A DNA stretch of 64,000 bases, from positions 1 through 64,000 of the forward strand of contig JAQGMI010000028.1 in NCBI GenBank assembly GCA_028292435.1, read 5' to 3'. The notes under the pieces are model-generated. The model was given only the letters and a program-made list of their open reading frames with translations. It did not search any database and was not told the origin of the DNA. Within the stretch, counting starts at the first letter, position 1; every line of letters begins with the position of its first letter. Shown one piece after another: positions 16,853-26,458 of this stretch. A program made the translations under genes and the position numbers. This DNA is from Betaproteobacteria bacterium. GTDB taxonomy: Bacteria > Pseudomonadota > Gammaproteobacteria > Burkholderiales > SG8-41.

Positions 16853-16864
16853 AATGAGCGATTG

Positions 16865-18475
16865 ATGGCCATCAAAAAATTCAACGCGGTCACACTCGAA
16901 ATGCTGTGGACGCGGCTCATCTCGATTACCGACGAAGCGGCCGCGGCGCTCGTCCGCACTTCGTTCTCGACGGTCGTGCGCGAATCGAACGATTTCGCCT
17001 GCGTGCTCACCGACGAGCATGGACTGTCGCTCGCGCAGGCGACCGACAGTATTCCGTCGTTCATTGGCACAGTGCCGCGCACGATCCGCCATTTCCTGAA
17101 GGAATATCCGGCATCGCAATTGAAGCCTGGCGACATCCTGATTACGAACGACATCTGGATGGGGACCGGGCACTTGCCGGACATCACGGTTGCGAAACCG
17201 ATTTTTCATAACCGCAAGCTCGTCGGTTTCGCGGGCTCAGTCGCGCACTCGCCCGACATCGGCGGCCGCATCCGTTCGCCCGATGCGCGCAGCGTGTTTG
17301 AAGAGGGCCTGCAGATTCCGGTGATGAAGGCAATGAACGCAGGCGTAATCGACACGACTTTCGAGCGTATCGTGCGCAAGAATGTACGCGTGCCCGATCA
17401 GGTGATGGGCGATCTTTATGCGCAGTTCACGGCACTCACGCTGATGGAACACCGCGTGATGGCGCTGTTGAAAGAGCACAAGCTCGTGTCACTCGTCGAG
17501 CTTGGCCATGAAATCCATACCCGTTCAGAGAAGGCGATGCGGGCGGCGATTCGTGAAGTGCCCAACGGCGTGTATCGGCAAACGTCGCTGTCAGACGGCA
17601 TCAGCGAGCCGATCAAGTTGCAGCTCGCCATGACGGTCAGGGACGATTCGATCGAAATCGACTTCGCCGGCACCGCGCCGCAAGTCGCGAAAGCGATTAA
17701 CGTATGCATGGCGTACACGATCGCCTATACATCGTTCGGCGTGAAAGCCGTGCTCGCGCCGCATATCCCGAATAACGAAGGCGTGTTGAAGCCGATCACG
17801 ATCAAGGCGCCGGAAGGATCGATCGCGAATTCCACGCCGCCCGCAGCCGGCGGCGCGCGCGCGCTGATCGGGCATTTCTTTCCGATGATGGTGATCCAGG
17901 CGCTGTCGCAGGCTTTGCCGCAGCGAGTGATCGCGACGGTCGGTTCGCCGCTGTGGTGCATCAACGCGTCAGGCCAGCGGCACGACGGTTCGCAGTTTGC
18001 GAGTTTGTTTTTTACCAACGGCGGTTACGGTGCGGCGCACGGCCGCGACGGTGCCCAGGTTCTGTCGTGGCCAAGCAATGTGTCATCGACACCGGTGGAA
18101 ATGATCGAGCAGTTGTCGCCGCTGAGGGTGCGTTACCGCCGCTTCAGGAAGGGCACGGGCGGCGCCGGCGAGTTTCGCGGCGGCAACGGCCAGGAGATAT
18201 TGTTCGAGAGTCACGCAGCCGGACCGGTGACCGTTGCATTTCTCGCCGAACGGACGCGTCCGGAAACGGCGCCGCAGGGCATTGCCGGCGGCGCACAGGG
18301 CGCTTGCGGGGAGCTCGTCATCAACGGCAAGCCCGCCGATCCGAAATCGCAGCATTATGTCGATGAGGGCGGCACGATTTTGATCCGCACGCCGGCCGGC
18401 GGCGGTTACGGCGATCCTGCCAAACGCACCGCCGCGCGCATCGCAGCCGATCGCGCCGAAGGTTACGTCGACTAA
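16865..18475 (+). CDS. hyuB: Hydantoinase B / oxoprolinase beta-type subunit
   Basis: 536 residues of the HyuB family, which with HyuA forms ATP-dependent N-methylhydantoinase, 5-oxoprolinase or acetone-carboxylase-like enzymes. Typical stretches are MLWTRLISITDEAAAALVRT, GDILITNDIWMGTGHLPDI, HSPDIGGR and GGAGEFRGGNGQ, ending GGGGYGDP-like (AGGGYGDPAK). The start is the ATG at 16865, with a TTG codon just before it. It lies after three Bug receptors and 18 bases before hyuA, so one operon is likely, importing and opening a cyclic amide or carboxylating a small ketone. The substrate is unknown. Confidence 0.92.
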   Translation: MAIKKFNAVTLEMLWTRLISITDEAAAALVRTSFSTVVRESNDFACVLTDEHGLSLAQATDSIPSFIGTVPRTIRHFLKEYPASQLKPGDILITNDIWMGTGHLPDITVAKPIFHNRKLVGFAGSVAHSPDIGGRIRSPDARSVFEEGLQIPVMKAMNAGVIDTTFERIVRKNVRVPDQVMGDLYAQFTALTLMEHRVMALLKEHKLVSLVELGHEIHTRSEKAMRAAIREVPNGVYRQTSLSDGISEPIKLQLAMTVRDDSIEIDFAGTAPQVAKAINVCMAYTIAYTSFGVKAVLAPHIPNNEGVLKPITIKAPEGSIANSTPPAAGGARALIGHFFPMMVIQALSQALPQRVIATVGSPLWCINASGQRHDGSQFASLFFTNGGYGAAHGRDGAQVLSWPSNVSSTPVEMIEQLSPLRVRYRRFRKGTGGAGEFRGGNGQEILFESHAAGPVTVAFLAERTRPETAPQGIAGGAQGACGELVINGKPADPKSQHYVDEGGTILIRTPAGGGYGDPAKRTAARIAADRAEGYVD

Positions 18476-18493
18476 AACAGAAAAACGAGAGTC

Positions 18494-20575
18494 ATGGCGC
18501 ACTACGCATTGGGTTTGGACATCGGCGGCACGTTCACCGATATCGTCGTTTACGATCAACACGGCGCGGCGTCCTATAGTCACAAGGAACTGACGACGCC
18601 CGATGCGCCGCATCGCGGCGTAGTCGCCGGCATCAAACGCCTCTTTGAAAGCGAGAAGCTCGCGTACCGGGACGTGAATCGCGTTGTGCATGCAACCACG
18701 CTGTTTACCAACGCGTTGATCGAGCGCAAGGGTGCGCCGACCGCCCTCATTACCACTGCGGGATTTCGCGACACGCTCGAAATGCGGCGCGAACACAAGT
18801 ACGAACTTTACGATTTGTTTATCGAGCTGCCGGAGCCGCTGGTGCCGCGCCGCCTGCGCGTCGAAGTCGCCGAGCGCATCGGTCCCAACGGCACGGTCGA
18901 AGTGGCTCTCGATGAAAATGCACTGCTCGCGCGCGTGCGCGAGGTCGTCGCCGCCGGTGCGCAATCGCTGGCGATAGCGTTCCTGCACGCGTATGCAAAT
19001 CCTGTGCATGAACGCCGCGCGGGCGAACTCATCGCGAAAGAAATGCCGACCTTGCCGGTTTCGCTGTCGTCCGCCGTTTCACCGCAGATCCGGGAATACG
19101 AGCGCACCTCGACTACTGTCGTTAACGCGTACATCAAGCCGCTCGCCGAGAGCTATCTCGACTTGCTGGCGGCCGAAATCTCGAAACTCGGCATCACGGC
19201 GCCGCTTTTCATGATGCTGTCAAACGGCGGGCTCACGCATATTGCCGAAGCGAAGCGCGTGCCGGTGCAACTGCTTGAATCGGGACCCGCGGCCGGCGCA
19301 CTTGCCGGTGCACTGTTCGGCAAGCGCTCCAAAGTCGACGACGTGCTCGCATTCGACATGGGCGGCACCACGGCGAAGCTCGCGATGGTCGAGGATGGCG
19401 CACCGTTGATCGCGTACCAATTTGAAGCAAGCCGCGCCAAGCGATTTGCGGAAGGCAGTGGCCTGCCGATCAATATCTCGACAATTGAGCTGATCGAGAT
19501 CGGCGCCGGCGGTGGCTCGATTGCCGAGATCGACACGCTTGGTCTGCTCAAAGTCGGCCCGCGCAGCGCCGGTGCGGCACCGGGACCCGCTTGCTACGGC
19601 CGCGGCGGGACCGAGCCGACGGTGACGGACGCAAATCTGGTGCTCGGTTTTCTCGAACCGGCGACGTTCGCCGGCGGCACGATGACGATCGATCGCGCGC
19701 GCGCGGAAGCTTCGATCAAGCCGCTCGCCGAAAAAGTGGGCTTAAGCGTTGCCGAAGTCGCGTGGGGCATCCATTCAGTCGTCAATGAAAACATGGCGGC
19801 AGCGGCGCGCGTGCACGTCGCCGAGCGCGGTCATCACGCCAGCGAATTCGCCTTGTTGGCCACGGGCGGCGGCGGACCTTTGCACGCGTGCGAAGTCGCC
19901 AAGCGGCTCGGCATCGGCAAAGTCATTTGTCCGCCGAGCGCGGGCGTCGCTTCGGCGCTCGGACTATTGATGGCGCCAGCGCGCGTCGACCGCGTGGCGA
20001 CACTGGCGCGCAAGCTCGATCAGCTCGACTGGAATGCATTTGAGCGCGCATTCAAAGCGCTTGAAGCTGAAGCGGCCGAAGTGATCGCCGCAACGGTCAC
20101 CGGCGCAAGCGCAATCATGGTCCAACGGCTGGCCGATCTGCGTTTCGTCGGCCAGGGCTTCGAACTCGTGACGCCACTGCCGAAAGGCCCGTATTCAGCC
20201 AAAGCGCTGCCGGGAATACGCGCGTCATTCATGGCCGAATACAAACGCATGTTCCAGCAGGTGCCGCCCGTCGGCGCGATTGAAATTATCAACATTCGGG
20301 TCGCGCTCACGGCGCCAATCGGCAAAGCCGCGCTCAAAGTTGAAGGTGGTAAGGGCACGGCCATGCATGCACTCAAGGGAAAACGCAAAGCGTGGCTCGC
20401 GGCGCGCGCAAAATTCGTCGAGATGCCCGTGTACGACCGTTATCGCCTGCCGGTCGGCAGCCGCATCAAAGGGCCGGCGATCATCGAGGAAGCGTCGGCG
20501 ACGTCGCTGGTGCCCGCTGGCGGAATGGCGCAGATTGACCGCGCCGGCAACTTGGTCGTGAGTCTCAAGCTGTGA
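18494..20575 (+). CDS. hyuA: Hydantoinase A / oxoprolinase alpha-type subunit
   Basis: 693 residues. The ASKHA-type ATPase phosphate loop GLDIGGTFTDIVVYD lies at the N-terminus, a second nucleotide loop DMGGTTAKLAMV lies mid-protein, and GAGGGSIAEID and GRGGTEPTVTDANLVLG are family blocks. Residues after about 520 form the C-terminal hydantoinase A domain. It partners HyuB in the same operon. The order A after B is common in soil Proteobacteria. The next gene (enoyl-CoA hydratase) starts inside its stop codon region, indicating tight coupling. Confidence 0.93.
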   Translation: MAHYALGLDIGGTFTDIVVYDQHGAASYSHKELTTPDAPHRGVVAGIKRLFESEKLAYRDVNRVVHATTLFTNALIERKGAPTALITTAGFRDTLEMRREHKYELYDLFIELPEPLVPRRLRVEVAERIGPNGTVEVALDENALLARVREVVAAGAQSLAIAFLHAYANPVHERRAGELIAKEMPTLPVSLSSAVSPQIREYERTSTTVVNAYIKPLAESYLDLLAAEISKLGITAPLFMMLSNGGLTHIAEAKRVPVQLLESGPAAGALAGALFGKRSKVDDVLAFDMGGTTAKLAMVEDGAPLIAYQFEASRAKRFAEGSGLPINISTIELIEIGAGGGSIAEIDTLGLLKVGPRSAGAAPGPACYGRGGTEPTVTDANLVLGFLEPATFAGGTMTIDRARAEASIKPLAEKVGLSVAEVAWGIHSVVNENMAAAARVHVAERGHHASEFALLATGGGGPLHACEVAKRLGIGKVICPPSAGVASALGLLMAPARVDRVATLARKLDQLDWNAFERAFKALEAEAAEVIAATVTGASAIMVQRLADLRFVGQGFELVTPLPKGPYSAKALPGIRASFMAEYKRMFQQVPPVGAIEIINIRVALTAPIGKAALKVEGGKGTAMHALKGKRKAWLAARAKFVEMPVYDRYRLPVGSRIKGPAIIEEASATSLVPAGGMAQIDRAGNLVVSLKL

Positions 20576-21375
20576 CAACGATCGAATCGGGATGCGATCG
20601 TCTTCTCGCCCGCAAGGACGGCGCGGTCGGCTGGCTGGTCTTTAATAATCCGGCCAAGCACAACGCGATTTCGATGGATATGGCGGAAGCCGTGCCGGGC
20701 GTCATGCGCGCTTTCGAGAATGACCCGGACGTGCGCTTGGTGGTTCTCGCGGGTGCCGGTGGAAAAGCGTTCGCCGCGGGTTCCGACATTTCCGGATTTG
20801 AATCGGTGCGCGCCGATCCGCAGAAAAACCGCCATTACAACGACGTCAACGAGCGTTCGTACAACGCCGTGTACGAATGCATCAAGCCGACGATCGCGAT
20901 GATCCGCGGTTATTGCATCGGCGGCGGCCTCGATTTCGCCACGAGTTGCGACGTGCGGTTCTGCTCGGACAATGCGGTGTTCGCGGTGCCTGCAGGCAAG
21001 CTCGGTCTCGGCTATGGCCATGAAGGCATCCTGCGCTTCGGCCGCGTCATGGGGTTCATGCGTGCGCGCGATCTCTTCATGTCGGGTCGGCGCATGAACG
21101 CCGAGGAGGCATTGCGGCTCGGACTCGTGCACCGGGTAATAGCGCTGGCGGAGCTTGAGGCCGAAACGACGGCGTATGCGCAAACGATCGCCGATAACGC
21201 GCCGCTGACACTTGCCGCATTGAAGCGCGCGTTCCTCGAGTATGAAAAAGCGCCCGCGCAGCGCGACCTCAATCGCGCGCAGGCGATGATCGATACCTGT
21301 TTTAAAAGCGCCGATTATGCCGAGGGCCGCGCTGCATTCGCCGCGAAGCGCAAGCCACAGTTCAAAGGCGAGTAG
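20572..21375 (+). CDS. Enoyl-CoA hydratase/isomerase family protein
   Basis: 267 residues with a crotonase fold. The GTG start overlaps the hyuA stop (GTGA). Oxyanion-hole stretches are GGKAFAAGSDISGFESV (about 63-79) and IRGYCIGGGLDFATSCDVRF (about 108-127). The second position usually taken by a catalytic Glu is in GYGHEGILRFGRVMG. Members hydrate or isomerise enoyl-CoA or perform related reactions. The coupling to hyuA suggests that the product of the HyuAB step, or a downstream CoA ester, is handled here; this is inference. Confidence 0.9.
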   Translation: MTTIESGCDRLLARKDGAVGWLVFNNPAKHNAISMDMAEAVPGVMRAFENDPDVRLVVLAGAGGKAFAAGSDISGFESVRADPQKNRHYNDVNERSYNAVYECIKPTIAMIRGYCIGGGLDFATSCDVRFCSDNAVFAVPAGKLGLGYGHEGILRFGRVMGFMRARDLFMSGRRMNAEEALRLGLVHRVIALAELEAETTAYAQTIADNAPLTLAALKRAFLEYEKAPAQRDLNRAQAMIDTCFKSADYAEGRAAFAAKRKPQFKGE

Positions 21376-21457
21376 GTAGCGACGGTATTTGAGCGCTGCT
21401 ATGATGATGCATCACGCAACAGCATCGAGCCGTTAATCCGGCGTCATCCAGGGACCT

Positions 21458-22060
21458 ATGTCTTTCAACCGAGAAAATCCCAGCGACAACTACCGGCGCA
21501 TGGTCGCGCTGTATCGTGAATTGCATAGCAAGGGCGAAGTGCATCTCGGTTTGACGCCGCAAGAAACTTATCCCGGCATCAGCATGCTGCCGCATACCCG
21601 GCGCATCAAGGAACTCATAGACAAGAACGGCGCGCGCACGATTCTCGATTACGGTTGCGGCAAAGGCTATCAATACGACCTGCCGACGGTTGAAATTCCG
21701 GGTATCGGCATGCGCGACGGCATCCTCGACTACTGGGACGTCGACGAAGTGCATTGCTACGATCCCTGCGTCGAACGTTTTTGGAAAGTGCCGGAAGGCA
21801 AGTTCGACGGCGTCGTCTCAACCGACGTGCTCGAGCATTGCTGCGAAGAGGATATCCCGTGGATAGTCGCCGAGATGTTCGGCTACGCCAATCGCTTTGT
21901 ATTCGCCAACGTCGCCTGCTACCCGGCGCTGACGACGTTGCCGAATGGCGAGAATGCGCACACGACTATTCGGCCGAACGAGTGGTGGAAAGACGTCTTT
22001 CGAACGGCGGCGAGCCATCATCCACAGGTTTCCTGGCACTTGCTCGTGGATACGGTGTAG
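21458..22060 (+). CDS. Class I SAM-dependent methyltransferase-like protein
   Basis: 200 residues. ILDYGCGKGYQYDLP is motif I of a Rossmann-type methyltransferase; VHCYDPCVERFW fits the acidic-loop/motif II region, and DGVVSTDVLEHCCEED fits motif IV. The C-terminal end is short (SWHLLVDTV). The N-terminus up to residue 50 is helical. The acceptor is unknown; such proteins are often near surface-polysaccharide or small-molecule pathways, but no such neighbour is present. It lies on the plus strand 82 bases after the enoyl-CoA hydratase, convergent with the FAD oxidase gene. Confidence 0.78.
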   Translation: MSFNRENPSDNYRRMVALYRELHSKGEVHLGLTPQETYPGISMLPHTRRIKELIDKNGARTILDYGCGKGYQYDLPTVEIPGIGMRDGILDYWDVDEVHCYDPCVERFWKVPEGKFDGVVSTDVLEHCCEEDIPWIVAEMFGYANRFVFANVACYPALTTLPNGENAHTTIRPNEWWKDVFRTAASHHPQVSWHLLVDTV

Positions 22061-22088
22061 GCGACGCCGCGATCGCCGCAATGCAGAA

Positions 22089-23495
22089 CTAGACGCGGAG
22101 GACTTTCCCGGGATTAAGCAGGTTATGCGGATCCAGCGCCTGCTTGATCGACCGCATCACCGTTACCGCGTCGCCGTGCTCGGCGTCCAGGAAGTCGAGC
22201 TTGCCGATGCCAATCCCGTGTTCCCCCGTCGACGTGCCGCCCATTGCAAGCGCGCGCATGACGCAGCGGTGATTGATCGTTTCGGCTTCCGCAAGATCGT
22301 TTGCGTTAGCAGGGTCCACCAGTATCACGAGATGAAAATTGCCGTCGCCGACGTGACCGAATAAGGCAATTGGCATCGACGCTTTGGCGATATCTTCGTT
22401 GGTTTCCGCAATGCATTCGGCGAGACGCGAAACCGGCACGCACACGTCGGTCGCGACCCCGCGGTTGCCAGGGCGAAGCTGCATGCATGCAAGGTACGCG
22501 TCGTGCCGCGCCTGCCACAGCCGCGTCCGCTCTTCCTGTTTAGTTGACCATTCGAAATCGAGGCCGCCGTTGTCGCTGGCGATCGCCTGTACGGTTCGGG
22601 CCTGTTCTTCGACGCTGCCCTGGGTGCCGTGAAATTCGCACAGCAGCATCGGCACCTCGCGCAATGTGAGCTTGCTGTAACGATTGACCGCCTTGATGGT
22701 CAGCGCGTCCAGGAATTCGCAGCGGGCGACCGGCACGCCCATCTGGATCGTTTCGATTACAGTGCGCACGGCTTGATCGGCGGTCGGGAACATGCAAATC
22801 GCGGCGGACACCGCTTCAGGCTGCGGGTGCAGACGCACCGTCACTTCGGTAATGACGCCGAGCGTGCCTTCGCTGCCGACGAAGAGCCGGGTGAGATCGT
22901 AGCCGGCGGAGGACTTGCGCGCGCGTCCGCCGGTGCGGATCACGCGGCCGTCAGCGAGCACGACGGTGAGTCCCATCACGTTGTCGCGCATCGTGCCATA
23001 GCGAACGGCATTGGTGCCCGAGGCACGAGTCGCAGCCATGCCGGCGATCGTCGCATCGGCGCCGGGATCAATCGGAAAAAACAATCCGGTGTCGTGAAGT
23101 TCGCGGTTCAGTTGCTTGCGCGTGACGCCGGCCTCCACGATTGCATCGAGATCGTCGGCGTTGACGGCGAGCACCTTGTTCATGCGCGTGAGATCCAGCG
23201 CGATCCCGCCGTGGATCGCCAGCACGTGGCCTTCAACCGAGCTGCCGGCGCCAAATGGAATCAGCGGCACCTGGTGTTGCGCGCACAATTTGACGATGGC
23301 TGAAATTTCTTCGGTGGTTTGCGCGTAAACAACGGCATCCGGCAGCGCGTGCGGGTGCGCGGATTCGTCTTTGCCATGATGCGCGCGCACCGCATCCGAG
23401 GTGCTGACGCGGTCGCCGGCGAGCGCCCGCAATGCATCAAGCAATGCGCCGGGCAATGGCTTCTTGAGCGACGATGGATGCGCGGGCTGGTTCAT
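22089..23495 (-). CDS. FAD-linked 2-hydroxyacid oxidase/dehydrogenase (GlcD/Dld-like)
   Basis: 468 residues. PCMH FAD domain: PLIPFGAGSSVEGHVLAIHGG, ATIAGMAATRASGTNAVRYG and KSSAGYDLTRLFVGSEGTLGVITE. C-terminal FAD-oxidase domain: FGHVGDGNFHLVILVD and TGEHGIGIGKLDFL. It resembles D-lactate dehydrogenase (cytochrome) and GlcD. Unlike the glcDEF locus it has no GlcE or GlcF partner beside it. Immediately downstream on the same strand lie no genes; upstream, 21 bases away, are glxR and hyi, so a role in glycolate or D-lactate oxidation feeding glyoxylate metabolism is plausible. Confidence 0.9.
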   Translation of the reverse strand: MNQPAHPSSLKKPLPGALLDALRALAGDRVSTSDAVRAHHGKDESAHPHALPDAVVYAQTTEEISAIVKLCAQHQVPLIPFGAGSSVEGHVLAIHGGIALDLTRMNKVLAVNADDLDAIVEAGVTRKQLNRELHDTGLFFPIDPGADATIAGMAATRASGTNAVRYGTMRDNVMGLTVVLADGRVIRTGGRARKSSAGYDLTRLFVGSEGTLGVITEVTVRLHPQPEAVSAAICMFPTADQAVRTVIETIQMGVPVARCEFLDALTIKAVNRYSKLTLREVPMLLCEFHGTQGSVEEQARTVQAIASDNGGLDFEWSTKQEERTRLWQARHDAYLACMQLRPGNRGVATDVCVPVSRLAECIAETNEDIAKASMPIALFGHVGDGNFHLVILVDPANANDLAEAETINHRCVMRALAMGGTSTGEHGIGIGKLDFLDAEHGDAVTVMRSIKQALDPHNLLNPGKVLRV

Positions 23496-23516
23496 GACCG
23501 CGGTAACTGCGGTGGG

Positions 23517-24401
23517 TTATTTCGCCACGTCGTGATTCGCCATGCGCTCGAGCGCCTTGACCATGGCAGAGTGGTCCCACTTGGCGCCGCCGTTCGCGCT
23601 GCACGAATTGAAAAGTTCCTGTGCGGTCGCGGTATTGGGCAATGAAACGCCAAGCGCGCGCGCGCCGGCCAGTGCAAGCGACAGGTCTTTCTGGTGCAGC
23701 TCGATGCGGAAACCGGGATCGAACGTGCGCTTGATCATGCGTTCGCCGTGCACTTCGAGAATGCGTGAAGCCGCGAAACCGCCCATCAGCGCCTGGCGAA
23801 CTTTGGCCGGATCCGCGCCAGCCTTGGACGCAAACACCAAAGCTTCGCTGACCGCTTCGATGTTGAGTGCAACGATAATCTGATTGCAGACTTTGCAGGT
23901 TTGTCCGTCGCCGTTGCCGCCGACCAATGTGATGTTTTTGCCCATCAGTTCGAACAGGGGTTTCACCTTATCGAACGCCGATTGCGGGCCGCCGATCATG
24001 ATGGTGAGGGCGGCATTTTTAGCACCCACTTCGCCGCCGGATACCGGCGCATCCAGATATTCGCAGCCGAGCCCGTTGATGCGCTTCGCGTAGTTTTTGG
24101 TTTCGATCGGCGAGATCGAGCTCATGTCGACCACGATCTTGCCTTTGGAGAGGCCTTCGGCGACGCCGTTCGCACCGAACAGCACTTTCTCGACGTCCGG
24201 CGTATCGGGGACCATGACAATGACGATGTCGGATTTCTGCGCGACTTCTTGGGCGTTCGCGCACGCAGTGCCGCCCGCTGCGGTGAGTTCGGCCGGCACG
24301 CTGCTGCGCGAATTGAGAAACAGCTTATGTCCGCCCTTGATGAGATTCGCGGCCATGGGTTTGCCCATGATGCCGAGACCGATGAATCCGATGTTGCTCA
24401 T
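23517..24401 (-). CDS. glxR: 2-hydroxy-3-oxopropionate (tartronate semialdehyde) reductase
   Basis: 294 residues of the beta-hydroxyacid dehydrogenase family. NAD(P) loop GFIGLGIMGKPMAANL, substrate motif YLDAPVSGGEVGAKNAALT (about 115-133) and catalytic K170 in GDGQTCKVCNQIIVALN. The enzyme reduces tartronate semialdehyde to D-glycerate. GGAGGAGCA precedes the ATG. It is 18 bases downstream of the hydroxypyruvate isomerase gene, the classical pairing of the glyoxylate-glycerate route, which is the main reason to prefer this substrate over 3-hydroxyisobutyrate. Confidence 0.9.
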   Translation of the reverse strand: MSNIGFIGLGIMGKPMAANLIKGGHKLFLNSRSSVPAELTAAGGTACANAQEVAQKSDIVIVMVPDTPDVEKVLFGANGVAEGLSKGKIVVDMSSISPIETKNYAKRINGLGCEYLDAPVSGGEVGAKNAALTIMIGGPQSAFDKVKPLFELMGKNITLVGGNGDGQTCKVCNQIIVALNIEAVSEALVFASKAGADPAKVRQALMGGFAASRILEVHGERMIKRTFDPGFRIELHQKDLSLALAGARALGVSLPNTATAQELFNSCSANGGAKWDHSAMVKALERMANHDVAK

Positions 24402-24419
24402 TGCATGCTCCTCCGGTGA

Positions 24420-25202
24420 TTAATTGTTGATGTACGGCTTGGTCCAGCCAAGGCCGTCGACCGTTTTTCCCGCCGGCTTGTACTCACAGCCGATCCAGCC
24501 CTGATAGCCAAGCTTGTCGATATGCGGCAGCAGATAGCCGTAGTTGATTTCGCCGGTGCCGGGTTCATGCCGGCCCGGCGTGTCCGCGAGCTGCATATGC
24601 GGAATCAGCTTCAGGTTTTTCTCGATAGTCGGCGCGAGATCGCCTTCCATGATCTGCATGTGATAAATGTCGTACTGCACGAACAAGTTGTCCGAGCCGA
24701 CCGCTGTGATGATATCGACTGCCTGCTGCGTATTGCACAAAAAGAAGCCCGGAATGTCGCGCGTATTGATCGCTTCGATCAGGAGCTTGATGCCGGCGGC
24801 CTTGAGCCGCGCCGCCGCAAATTGCAGGTTTTTGACGAAGGTCTCGCGCGCTTCGAGCGGATCGAGGCCCGAAGGCCGCACGCCGGCGAGGCAGTTCACC
24901 TGCTTGCAGCCAAGCGCCGTTGCGTAATCGATGGCTTTATCGACGCCGGTCTCAAATTCGCCGACGCGGTCGGGATGGCAGCCGATACCGCGTTCGCCGG
25001 CCGCCCAATTGCCGGCGGGCAGATTGTGCAGTACCTGCGTCAAGTTATGCTCGGCGAGTTTTTGCTTGAGCACGTTTTTGTCGTAATCGTATGGAAACAG
25101 GTATTCGACGCCTTTGAAGCCGGCTTTCGCAGCCGCAGCGAAGCGGTCCAGGAAATCGACTTCGTTAAAAAGCATCGTCAAGTTGGCGGCGAGTCTGGGC
25201 AT
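24420..25202 (-). CDS. hyi: Hydroxypyruvate isomerase
   Basis: 260 residues, TIM-barrel of the xylose-isomerase-like AP endonuclease family. Starts MPRLAANLTMLFNEVDFLDR, close to known Hyi proteins, and ends with WIGCEYKPAGKTVDGLGW. Acidic metal/active-site positions are visible in LLIEAINTRDIPGFFL and QYDIYHMQIMEGDL. I preferred the ATG at 25202 over an in-frame upstream start at 25244 because the family begins here. It interconverts hydroxypyruvate and tartronate semialdehyde; the reductase gene follows directly. Confidence 0.9.
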   Translation of the reverse strand: MPRLAANLTMLFNEVDFLDRFAAAAKAGFKGVEYLFPYDYDKNVLKQKLAEHNLTQVLHNLPAGNWAAGERGIGCHPDRVGEFETGVDKAIDYATALGCKQVNCLAGVRPSGLDPLEARETFVKNLQFAAARLKAAGIKLLIEAINTRDIPGFFLCNTQQAVDIITAVGSDNLFVQYDIYHMQIMEGDLAPTIEKNLKLIPHMQLADTPGRHEPGTGEINYGYLLPHIDKLGYQGWIGCEYKPAGKTVDGLGWTKPYINN

Positions 25203-25308
25203 CTGCGGATTCCGTAGAGGGAGGACGGTATTGAGCGGCGTCATGACGTCCGCTCGTATAACGTGAACCTAATTATAATGCCTTAGACCCAATCCTCTGG
25301 AACGCCTC

Positions 25309-25875
25309 TTGGAAATCACCGCAATACTTCTGGCTGCCGGCGCGGGCTCGCGTTTCGGCGGCGACAAACTGCTCCATCCCTTGTCCGATGGTGTCGCGAT
25401 CGGCGCCCGTGCGGCGCGTAATCTGATTGCGGCGGGACTTGACGTTGTCGCGGTGGTCAAGCACGGCGATTTTCCGCTCGCCGATGTGCTCGAGCAGGAG
25501 GGCTGCCAGGTGACGATGTTTGCTGACGCCGCTCGCGGCATGGGCGCCAGTCTCGCGCATGGTGTTGCACAGCGGCGCAGCGCCGATGGCTGGATCGTCG
25601 CGCTTGCCGACATGCCCGGAATCAAAAGCGACACGATTACGATGGTCGTGCGCGAGCTTGCTGCGGGCCGTGAACTCGTTGCGCCGACGTATCTCGGTCA
25701 GCGCGGGCATCCGGTTGGCTGGGGCAAGCGTTTCGGCAGCCAGTTGATCGCGCTGGGCGGCGATGCCGGCGCGCGCGATATCATCGCCGCGCATAAAAAC
25801 GAGCTGGTAGTGATCGAGTGCGGCGATCCGGGCGTGCTGCATGACATCGACCGGCTTGACGATCTCGCGAAATAG
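25309..25875 (+). CDS. MocA-like nucleotidyltransferase
   Basis: 188 residues with the NTP-transferase signature LLAAGAGSRFGGDKLL at the N-terminus and ALADMPGIKSDTI in the middle, as in molybdopterin cytidylyltransferase (MocA) and related proteins. MocA adds CMP to the molybdenum cofactor for xanthine-oxidase-type enzymes. No such enzyme is in the window, though MoxR/VWA genes that often accompany CO-dehydrogenase-type loci begin 600 bases on. The start is TTG. It stands between divergent genes as a single plus-strand unit. Confidence 0.82.
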   Translation: MEITAILLAAGAGSRFGGDKLLHPLSDGVAIGARAARNLIAAGLDVVAVVKHGDFPLADVLEQEGCQVTMFADAARGMGASLAHGVAQRRSADGWIVALADMPGIKSDTITMVVRELAAGRELVAPTYLGQRGHPVGWGKRFGSQLIALGGDAGARDIIAAHKNELVVIECGDPGVLHDIDRLDDLAK

Positions 25876-25900
25876 AATCGCGAGCAGTATTGCCGCTATC

Positions 25901-26308
25901 TCAAGCGGCGCCTTTGGCGCTTCGCGGCAGGCCGTTAATGTCGATTGCCCACTCGAGCGCCGAATCACACCAGGTTTGACGCTTCGGGCTCAGTTGAGCG
26001 CGCTGGCGGGCAGTGCCCACGCGCACGCCGTAAACCTGCGGATCGGTGACTGCGGTTGCATAGATCGGCGTACCGCACTCGGGACAGAATCCGTGCGCGC
26101 GGCGAACGCCGCTCTCCGCCGTTTTCACGTAAATCTTCGGACGCCCGGTCAACAGTTTGAATCCGTCCTTGGGCGCGGGCACGGTGACGCGATATACCGA
26201 ACCCGTCAGCGTCTGGCAATCGGTGCAATGGCAGATGGTGACCTTGTCAGGATCGACCTCTGCTTCGTAGGTGATGAAGCCGCAGTGGCATCCGCCGTCA
26301 ATATGCAT
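25901..26308 (-). CDS. GFA-family (glutathione-dependent formaldehyde-activating-like) zinc protein
   Basis: 135 residues. Cysteines typical of the Mss4/GFA fold: C7 and C9 in GGCHCG, C26, C28 and C31 in CHCTDC, and C75 and C78 in FCPECGTP. Members bind zinc; the prototype was described as S-hydroxymethyl-glutathione synthase, but most homologues have no proven function. The ATG at 26308 follows GAGGAGATAGCG. An upstream in-frame start exists but adds a non-family N-terminus. Confidence 0.88.
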   Translation of the reverse strand: MHIDGGCHCGFITYEAEVDPDKVTICHCTDCQTLTGSVYRVTVPAPKDGFKLLTGRPKIYVKTAESGVRRAHGFCPECGTPIYATAVTDPQVYGVRVGTARQRAQLSPKRQTWCDSALEWAIDINGLPRSAKGAA

Positions 26309-26458
26309 CGCTATCTCCTCAAGCGTAATCAAAGTGAATTTTAACCCTGACGATATCTTATAATTAACTACCGCACGTTCAAATCGAAGCATGAAGCGCA
26401 GTTCTACGCGCTTGATGGTTCCGGCGGACGCGTCAAATCACCTGAGGTTTATCCAGAG